Of a DNA stretch of 10,833 nucleotides, positions 5,583-10,833 are shown piece by piece (the first letter of the stretch is position 1; each line of letters starts with the position of its first letter). The stretch covers positions 1 through 10,833 of the forward strand of contig DAOTWP010000163.1 of NCBI GenBank assembly GCA_034435675.1. The letters are read 5' to 3'. The DNA is from DAOTWP01 sp034435675. Its GTDB lineage: Bacteria; Chloroflexota; Anaerolineae; Aggregatilineales; Phototrophicaceae. The notes beneath the pieces were generated by a model that did not search any database, was not told the origin of the DNA, and saw nothing but the letters and a program-made list of their open reading frames with translations. The position numbers and the translations under genes were made by a program.

Positions 5583-7751
5583 ATGAACCCCCTACAGGCT
5601 GTACTCTCGTGGTTGGGGCTGCGCCCGGCGCACACCCCCAGCCCCGAACTGATCGTCATGCGCGAGGCGCTGGAAAATGGACGCCGCGAAAAACGCGCGG
5701 AGCACTATGCTGTCGCATTGGACTACCTTGCTCAGGCAGAACAGCTTGCCGAACTGACACAGGATCGCAACGCGCTGGCGGTAATCCACCTGCACCGCGC
5801 TGATGTGCTGATGGCGCAGGAAAAGCTGGACGAGGCAGAACAACTACTGCAAGGGGTCCTGGAGTCGTCTGACGAACTGACGCAAAAAGCACAGCGTGCC
5901 TATGCCCTCAGCGCGATGGGCACGCTGGCACAGCAGCGCGGCAGTTGGGCACAGGCACGCCAGTATTACGAACAGAGTTTGCAGCTCGCACGCGCCACGA
6001 ATGCGCTCGGCGCAGAAGGGCGCGCCCTGGGGCATCTGGCAGATGTGTACCTCAATGAAAACAACGCCAGCTACGCCATTCACCTGCTGCGCGAGGCGCT
6101 GCCCAAGCTGAATGCCAGCAACGATATTGAACTGAGCAGCTATTTTGTCGGGCGGCTGGGCGAAGCCCTGAGCGCCAGCGGGCAGGAACAGGAAGGCAAA
6201 CAGCTTTTGCAGCGGGCGCTGCGGCTGGCAGAACACATGCAGTACCGCCCGTATGAGTGCCGCTGGCATCTGGAATTGGGCACACGGGCAGTCAGCGAGA
6301 ACAATTATCAGGAAGCCTATGCCCATTTCCAGAAGGGCATTGCCCTGCTGAGCACCGACCGACCGCCCACCCCAACCCTGGCGAATGCGCTGCGCCAGTT
6401 CAGCCTGGTTAACCGCAGCATGGGCGATTACCCGGCGGCGGCGCAGTATGCCGAACTTGCCATTCATGCCGGTGAGGCATTGGGCGACACTGCGCTGGTG
6501 ACGAGCGCGCGCGGGGTGCTGGGCATGACGCTGCACGCACAGGGGCAGTCCGCTGCCGCCCTGCCTTATCTGCAAGCGGCAGTGGCTTTGTATCGTGAGC
6601 AGGACCCGCCCACAGACCGCGCCATGTTTCTTGACCTGCTGCGCACACTAGGCAACGCGCAAAATGCCACCCGCGACCCGGCGGCGGCGCTGGACACCCT
6701 GGCTGAGGCGCTGGCGCTGGCGGAAAAATGGCACCAGCCGCTGGAAGTGGCGCAAACCCTGCGCGATCTGGGCACGGTGCATGCGACACAACGCCAGACG
6801 AATGCCGCGCTTCAGGACTGGACGCGCGCACTCGACCTGTATGAAACCGAAAACCAGTATGCGCAGGTGGCACGGCTGTACTGCGACATTGGCAATGTAC
6901 GCCGTTTTCTGGGGCAAGGGCAGCGCGCGCTAAAGGACTTCGAACATGCGCTGATGGTGCTCAACAACACCGATGATCAGGAAACGCGCGGGGTGGTGCT
7001 GTCCAATGCCGCCAACGCCTACGTGGATCAGGGCGATATTGAGTCCGCCGACGCCTTCTTCAGCGAGTCGATCAGCATTGCCCAACGCCTGCATGACCGC
7101 GCCGCCGAGGCAACCCGGCGCGGCAATCACGGCTGGTTCCTGCTGTCCACCGGGCGTATCCAGCGGGCAATCGCCGCGCTCGAACACGCGCTGCGCATGA
7201 GCAAGGAAAATGGACTGACGCTGCAAGCCGCTGTGCAAACCGACAATCTGGGCGTCGCCTATGCCGAATTGCATGAGTACGAGCGTGCGCTCAGCTTCCA
7301 TGAACAGGCACTGGAGATGATCAGCAGGCTGAACAACCTGCACTGGCTGTCAATCTTTGAAACCAACATGGGCAGCACCCTGCTGGCGCTCAACCGCACG
7401 GACGATGCCGAGCACCTGTACCAGCGCGCGCTGGATCGGGGACATGCTGATGACGATGTTGAAGTGGTGATTCGCGCCCAGCTTGGGTTGGTGCGCGTGG
7501 CATTGCAGCGCCAGCAGCCAGACGCGGCAGAACCACTGCTGAGCGAGGCAGTGACCCTGGCACGCCGCGCCAACATGCGCCGCCTGCTGGCAGAAGCGCT
7601 GACGCTGCGCAGCCAGCAGGAAGCCGCTGTCGGACAGTATGACCGGGCGGAAAAAAGCTGGAATGAGGCAAAGCGCCTGTTTGTGATTTTGCAGGCGCCA
7701 CAGGCGAAGCTGCTGCCCACCTGGCTCAATGGCAGGCAGGTTGAAGCGTAA
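5583..7751 (+). CDS. Tetratricopeptide-repeat protein, TPR only
   Basis: This 722-residue protein is almost wholly built of helical repeats with a period near 40 residues. Units begin at about residues 64, 105, 144, 184, 225, 266, 305, 347, 387, 427, 467, 507, 547, 587, 627 and 667, roughly 16 in all. They carry typical TPR positions such as LG/A at the first helix (GTLAQQRGSWAQARQYYEQSL, DNLGVAYAELHEYERAL). The long period suggests the TPR_12 / kinesin-light-chain-like variety. The first 35 residues and the tail after about 700 lie outside the repeats. No signal peptide, membrane segment, DNA-binding or enzyme domain is seen, so it should be a cytoplasmic protein-binding scaffold. In related proteins such arrays are often attached to AAA/NB-ARC or LuxR modules; here they stand alone. 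Partner and role are unknown. It has its own probable promoter. Confidence 0.9.
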   Translation: MNPLQAVLSWLGLRPAHTPSPELIVMREALENGRREKRAEHYAVALDYLAQAEQLAELTQDRNALAVIHLHRADVLMAQEKLDEAEQLLQGVLESSDELTQKAQRAYALSAMGTLAQQRGSWAQARQYYEQSLQLARATNALGAEGRALGHLADVYLNENNASYAIHLLREALPKLNASNDIELSSYFVGRLGEALSASGQEQEGKQLLQRALRLAEHMQYRPYECRWHLELGTRAVSENNYQEAYAHFQKGIALLSTDRPPTPTLANALRQFSLVNRSMGDYPAAAQYAELAIHAGEALGDTALVTSARGVLGMTLHAQGQSAAALPYLQAAVALYREQDPPTDRAMFLDLLRTLGNAQNATRDPAAALDTLAEALALAEKWHQPLEVAQTLRDLGTVHATQRQTNAALQDWTRALDLYETENQYAQVARLYCDIGNVRRFLGQGQRALKDFEHALMVLNNTDDQETRGVVLSNAANAYVDQGDIESADAFFSESISIAQRLHDRAAEATRRGNHGWFLLSTGRIQRAIAALEHALRMSKENGLTLQAAVQTDNLGVAYAELHEYERALSFHEQALEMISRLNNLHWLSIFETNMGSTLLALNRTDDAEHLYQRALDRGHADDDVEVVIRAQLGLVRVALQRQQPDAAEPLLSEAVTLARRANMRRLLAEALTLRSQQEAAVGQYDRAEKSWNEAKRLFVILQAPQAKLLPTWLNGRQVEA

Positions 7752-7770
7752 CACAGCGCACCCAGCAGCC

Positions 7771-7796
7771 ACGGGCATACTCAGCAGCCTGCCCGT
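7771..7796. terminator. Hairpin between converging genes
   Basis: ACGGGCA (7771-7777) and TGCCCGT (7790-7796) form a 7-bp perfect stem with a 12-base loop in the 54-base gap between the TPR gene and the opposing VOC-like gene. There is no T-run, so it is at most a weak or Rho-assisted terminator for both directions. Confidence 0.35.
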
Positions 7797-7805
7797 ACCG
7801 CTAGT

Positions 7806-8072
7806 TCATCCGTGTTGCGCGGGCGGCTCTTCTGACGCAGTAACGGCAGTCAACCGCCCCTGCGCGTCAGTCAGCAGCGCGAACTTGCCCACACCGGGCA
7901 GATCAAACGGCTTTGTGTGTACCCTGCCGCCCTGCGCTTCTGCCTGCGCCAGCAGCCCGGCAATGTCATCCGTTTCGACACAGCGCACCGATCCCCTGCC
8001 GAGACCGGATGAGCGCTTGCCATTGGACTGGCGGCGAACGCTGTCGCCGCGCTTCAGATATTGTCCCAACAT
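7806..8072 (-). CDS. Half-length VOC/glyoxalase-like protein
   Basis: The predicted protein has 88 residues. Its central and C-terminal part follows the second beta-alpha-beta-beta-beta module of vicinal-oxygen-chelate proteins: VRCVETDDIAGLLAQAEAQGG, then RVHTKPFDLPGVGKFALLTD and AQGRLTAV. Just before it, GQYLKRGDSVRRQSNGKRSS resembles the linker that normally joins the two modules. The first module is absent, and the minus strand from 8073 to 8352 contains nothing like it. The ATG at 8070-8072 is chosen because GGAGG (8084-8088) lies 11 bases upstream; a GTG at 8088-8090 is in frame but overlaps that site. No Glu/His metal ligand pair can be assigned with confidence. It may be a truncated remnant or a genuine one-module protein that dimerises. 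It converges on the TPR gene. Confidence 0.55.
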   Translation of the reverse strand: MLGQYLKRGDSVRRQSNGKRSSGLGRGSVRCVETDDIAGLLAQAEAQGGRVHTKPFDLPGVGKFALLTDAQGRLTAVTASEEPPAQHG

Positions 8073-8286
8073 AGGTTTACCGTCCTCCACTATGCTTTAT
8101 CGTTATAACGCAGCCGCCTGTGCCTGTGTTGCATGGATTTACCCGATCTAACATGCTTTTTACAGACACCCCACAGGGCGTCGCAGCATAACCAGATTAG
8201 CACACAAGTTCTATTCCGGCAATCGCCAGCCGGTATGAAAAGCCCAACCTCTGCGTGTGGATTTAACCCCCTTTTTGCGGGCATTT

Positions 8287-8311
8287 AATGCTGGCTGGCT
8301 ACAGTAGCATT
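8287..8311. repeat. Small inverted repeat upstream of the phytase gene
   Basis: AATGCT (8287-8292) and AGCATT (8306-8311) form a 6-bp dyad with a 13-base loop, 42 bases before the phytase ATG. It could be an operator or a leader hairpin. The signal is weak and no matching regulator is known. Confidence 0.25.
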
Positions 8312-8352
8312 TTCCCATATATCGCTTTGATCTGAACGGGAGCCAAAGGGTT

Positions 8353-10443
8353 ATGAAACGTATTTTGCTATGCTGTCTGTTTCTGCTGCTGGCAGCGCCC
8401 CTCAGTGCACAGGACATCCCCACCGTTGCCCCGACTGCCGAAACCGCCCCGTCGCTGGAAAGCGGCGCGACGGATGTCGCCATCTGGGTTCACCCCGAAG
8501 ACCCGGCGCTCAGCCTGATTCTGGGCGCGGACGATGACGGCGGTTTGCAGGTTTTCGCGCTGGACGGCAGCGAACTGCAAGCACTGGAAGCCGACGGCGG
8601 CGTAGTCAGCGTGGATCTGCGCTACAACTTCTCATTCGGCGACAATGATCTGCCGCTGCTGGCGGCGGCGATTGCCGACGAACCACTGATTGTGCTCTAC
8701 ACGGTCAATGCGCAAACCCGCACGCTGGAACGCCTGACGACAATCGAAACCGGCATTCCCAGCGCGGCGATGTGCATGTATCAGAGCCTGGTCACGAATG
8801 CGACCTTTGTGTTTGCCGTTGCCGAGGACGGCGCGGTAGAACAGTACCGTGTGCAGGCGGACGCCAGCGGGCAGATCAGTACCGAGCTGGCGCGGGCGTT
8901 TAATGTCGGCGGCGAACTGGAATCGTGCGCTGCCGATGACGAGTTTGCAGCCGTGTATTTTGCCGAGGGCGAAGTCGCCGTGTGGCGTTACGGCGCAGAG
9001 CCGGAAAGCGGCACGAACCGCCAGCCGGTGGATTTTGTCGGTGGCAATATCACCGATGAAGTCGAAGGAATCGCCGTGATTTACGGCGCGGACGGCGCGG
9101 GCTATGTGATCATTGCAAACGAGAAGAACAACAGCTTCCTGCTGTACACGCGCAGCGATAATGCGTTCGTCGGGGAATTCCGCGTGGCGGGGTCGGCGAC
9201 CGTTGACGATGTGACCGAGCCGACCAGCATGGACGCGACCAATCTGGCGCTGGGCGATGCCTACCCCCTGGGCTTATTCGTCACATCCGACGACGGCAAC
9301 AGCAGCGAAGGCGGACGACGCGAAAACAACAACTACAAACTGGTGTCGTGGGGTGATGTCGCTGCTGCGCTGGGGCTGCCGCTGGACACCGAATACCGTC
9401 CCGGCATGAGCAGCATTGCCGCTGTGGGCGTTGTCGCCAGTGCGGAGACTGCCCCCGTGCCCAGCGGCACAGACGCCGCCGATGACCCCGCCGTATGGAT
9501 TCACCCGACAGACCCGGCACTGAGCACGATTATCGGCACGGACAAGACCGCCGGGCTGGTGGTTTATAACCTCGATGGCAGCATTCACCAGACGCTGAAC
9601 ATCGGTGAGGTGAACAACGTTGACCTGCGCTACAACTTCCCGCTGGGCGGTGAACGGGTGGCGGTGGTAGCGGCAACCAACCGCAGCAGCAACACGCTGG
9701 CGCTTTACACGGTCAACGCCGAAACGCGCGAACTGGAAGAGGCGGCGTCTGCACCGGTGGTCTCCAATACGCCGGAAGTCTACGGCTTCTGCATGTACTA
9801 CAGCATGGTCACCAGCGATTACTATGCCATCATCACAGCGACAGACGGCACGGTGGAACAGTACCGGCTGGCAGATGACGGCGCGGGCAGGATCAGCGCG
9901 GCGGTCGTGCGCACGCTCAGCGTGGGCAGCCTGCCGGAAGGCTGTGTTGCCGACGACTGGCTGGGGCTGCTCTATGTGGGTGAGGAGCGCGTGGGCATCT
10001 GGAGATTCAATGCCGAGCCGGACGCCAGCACCGAACCGCTGGCACAGGTGGACAGCACGGGACCCGGCGGCAACCTGACGGCTGATGTGGAAGGGCTGGC
10101 AATCTACTACACCAGCGACGGCGGCGGCTACCTGATTGCGTCCAGCCAGGGCAGCAGCGAATATGTCGTCTATGCGCGCACGGGCGATAACGCCTTCATC
10201 GGCAAGTTCATCGTGGCGGAAGGCACAGGCATTGACGGCGCGAGCGGCACGGATGGCATAGACGTGACTAACTTCCCGCTGGGCGCTGCCTTCCCCGAAG
10301 GGCTGTTCGTGGCGCAGGATGACCTGAACATTGCGCCGGACGAGAACCAGAACTTCAAACTGGTGTCGTGGGGCGCAATCGCGCAGGCACTGGGGCTGAC
10401 AATTGACACGACTTACGACCCGCGTACCGTCGGCGCGCCGTAG
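8353..10443 (+). CDS. Secreted tandem-domain beta-propeller phytase
   Basis: Beta-propeller phytases (BPP, EC 3.1.3.8) are Ca2+-dependent, six-bladed enzymes that free phosphate from phytate outside the cell. The 696-residue protein starts with a Sec signal peptide (MKRILLCCLFLLLAAPLSAQ, likely cut after A19). It then holds two propeller domains of about 330 residues (near 30-350 and 365-691), repeated with a 340-residue offset and each ending in KLVSWG...ALGL..DT.Y.P. Domain 2 keeps family motifs: DAADDPAVWIHP (374-385), GTDK with K398, NNVDLRYNF, TNR with R444, EVYGFCMY (475-482), VEQY, PEGCVADD, VGEE, ADVEGL, TDGIDV and FVAQDDLN. Domain 1 is degenerate: DDPA reads TDVA, GTDK reads GADD, NR reads AD, E-YG is lost, and Q-D near the end reads S-D. 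GGGAG-like GGGAG (8338-8342) lies 10 bases before the ATG. No Pho box was recognised, no lipobox or cell-wall anchor is seen, and the gene stands alone. Confidence 0.93.
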   Translation: MKRILLCCLFLLLAAPLSAQDIPTVAPTAETAPSLESGATDVAIWVHPEDPALSLILGADDDGGLQVFALDGSELQALEADGGVVSVDLRYNFSFGDNDLPLLAAAIADEPLIVLYTVNAQTRTLERLTTIETGIPSAAMCMYQSLVTNATFVFAVAEDGAVEQYRVQADASGQISTELARAFNVGGELESCAADDEFAAVYFAEGEVAVWRYGAEPESGTNRQPVDFVGGNITDEVEGIAVIYGADGAGYVIIANEKNNSFLLYTRSDNAFVGEFRVAGSATVDDVTEPTSMDATNLALGDAYPLGLFVTSDDGNSSEGGRRENNNYKLVSWGDVAAALGLPLDTEYRPGMSSIAAVGVVASAETAPVPSGTDAADDPAVWIHPTDPALSTIIGTDKTAGLVVYNLDGSIHQTLNIGEVNNVDLRYNFPLGGERVAVVAATNRSSNTLALYTVNAETRELEEAASAPVVSNTPEVYGFCMYYSMVTSDYYAIITATDGTVEQYRLADDGAGRISAAVVRTLSVGSLPEGCVADDWLGLLYVGEERVGIWRFNAEPDASTEPLAQVDSTGPGGNLTADVEGLAIYYTSDGGGYLIASSQGSSEYVVYARTGDNAFIGKFIVAEGTGIDGASGTDGIDVTNFPLGAAFPEGLFVAQDDLNIAPDENQNFKLVSWGAIAQALGLTIDTTYDPRTVGAP

Positions 10444-10444
10444 C

Positions 10445-10461
10445 TCCGCACCGCTCGCGGA
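10445..10461 (+). terminator. Weak hairpin after the phytase gene
   Basis: TCCGC (10445-10449) and GCGGA (10457-10461) form a 5-bp stem one base after the stop codon. There is no T-tract, so termination here is only a possibility. Confidence 0.25.
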
Positions 10462-10550
10462 ACTGTGTGGCAGGGGCATACCGCCGCTGTGCTCCTGATT
10501 CGTTGCTGCTGCATCTGCCTTTTGTCCACCCGCCAGACTCGACCCCTCGC

Positions 10551-10594
10551 TACTCCGCCCACTCCACCCTAAGGGGTGTGGAGTGGGCGAAGTA
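10551..10594. repeat. Long palindromic element downstream of phytase
   Basis: The arms 10551-10567 and 10578-10594 pair at 16 of 17 positions (core CGCCCACTCCAC / GTGGAGTGGGCG), with a further possible CC/GG pair inside. No T-run follows. The right arm contains AGTGGGCGAAG (10582-10592), identical to 2377-2387 in the element behind uvrA. Two copies of an 11-base word inside GC-rich palindromes suggest a dispersed REP-like family, which could also stop or protect transcripts. Confidence 0.6.
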
Positions 10595-10750
10595 ACGCGA
10601 TAGTGGGCAGCGAACTAAGCGCGAGAGAAAAGCTGAGTCATCCTGACACCGCAAGCTGTCCCTCATCCCCTGCTCACGCGCAATGTGACCTTTGTTGTGG
10701 TTTCTGCCGCTGCGCAGGGGTATGCTAATGGAAAAATCAATCAGATTGCC

Positions 10751-10775
10751 AACAAATGGGATTGATCCCATTGTT
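10751..10775. repeat. Hairpin AATGGGA-TTGA-TCCCATT
   Basis: A perfect 7-bp stem (10755-10761 with 10766-10772) closes a TTGA tetraloop. AAC (10751-10753) and GTT (10773-10775) extend it across one bulged A. Its sequence is unrelated to the GGGCGA-type palindromes. Role unknown. Confidence 0.45.
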
Positions 10776-10816
10776 CATAACGATGCGAGGCTGTCTGAAA
10801 ACTCTGCCACCGTTGC

Positions 10817-10833
10817 GTAGGGGCGGGTCTGAG
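10817..10833. repeat. Possible left half of a palindromic repeat cut by the window edge
   Basis: GTAGGGGCGGGTCTGAG ends the window. It resembles the first arm and loop of the GTAGGGGCG-type intergenic palindromes, whose second arm would read ACCCGCCCCTAC. Only one arm is visible, so this is a guess from pattern. Confidence 0.3.

Larger units (their letters stand above)
10444..10833. other. Non-coding stretch to the window end
   Basis: The stretch holds the weak hairpin after phytase, the long palindrome at 10551-10594, the AATGGGA hairpin and a possible half palindrome at the very end. The only ORF over 60 codons (minus strand, 10550-10771) runs through both palindromes, has no recognisable family and no good ribosome site, and is not taken as a gene. 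TATGCT (10721-10726) resembles a -10 box but lacks a suitable -35. Confidence 0.6.

Noticed and set aside
8090..8284. Minus-strand ORF of 64 codons upstream of the half VOC gene, tested as its missing first module
   Set aside because: The sequence (for example CRNRTCVLIWLCC) does not resemble a VOC first module in this or neighbouring frames. The region is better explained as a phytase upstream region.
9274..10479. Minus-strand ORF of 401 codons opposite the phytase second domain
   Set aside because: It is antisense to a well-supported gene. Its Arg/Ala/Val-rich, His- and Gln-rich sequence is typical of mirrored GC-rich coding DNA, with no family motif.
10550..10771. Minus-strand ORF of 73 codons near the window end
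   Set aside because: It spans two palindromes and shows no domain, no clear ribosome site and no promoter.
1..10833. A defence island, secretion cluster, biosynthetic cluster or mobile element
   Set aside because: Gene functions are unrelated, strands alternate, and no transposase, integrase, nuclease-effector pair, repeat-spacer array or synthase was found. The window looks like ordinary chromosome.

Overview
The window reads as ordinary chromosomal DNA of a moderately GC-rich bacterium, most likely a Chloroflexota member of the Anaerolineae type. That placement is an inference from three things: the protein style (a SpoIIAA/STAS-like protein with a WD...IRFDF-like N-terminus, a TPR-only protein, and a Glu/Leu/Phe/Val-type dehydrogenase), short GGGGCGA-type palindromes between genes, and SigA-like promoters. 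No phage, transposase, CRISPR, tRNA or rRNA signal was seen.

Layout. (1) 1-2327, plus strand: the C-terminal four fifths of uvrA, with its 5' end outside the window. Two small GC-rich palindromes follow directly. (2) 2400-3737, minus strand: a probable three-gene unit, read from high to low coordinates. It holds a STAS-like protein, a single-domain response regulator, and a broken gene of the small family named 'ADP-ribosylation/crystallin J1'. The broken gene carries one frameshift and one in-frame TAG, and its N-terminal half is not visible as an intact ORF. (3) 3738-4079: an AT-rich divergent promoter region with a good SigA promoter for each direction. The plus-strand promoter is bracketed by a perfect 9-bp inverted repeat. 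(4) 4080-5366, plus: a glutamate dehydrogenase-family gene ending in a clear hairpin terminator. (5) 5583-7751, plus: a 722-residue protein made almost entirely of TPR repeats. (6) 7806-8072, minus: a short protein matching only the C-terminal half of a VOC/glyoxalase domain. (7) 8353-10443, plus: a secreted tandem beta-propeller phytase. Its second propeller keeps the family motifs and its first has lost several of them. (8) 10444-10833: non-coding, rich in palindromes.

How the genes relate. No single pathway links them. uvrA serves nucleotide excision repair, the dehydrogenase links amino acids to 2-oxo acids, the phytase releases phosphate from phytate outside the cell, and the STAS/response-regulator pair looks like a small signalling unit. 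I see no convincing new multi-gene system. The points most worth following are the degenerate-plus-intact phytase fusion, the decayed gene behind the response regulator, the inverted repeat around the dehydrogenase promoter, the half VOC domain, and the dispersed palindromes.
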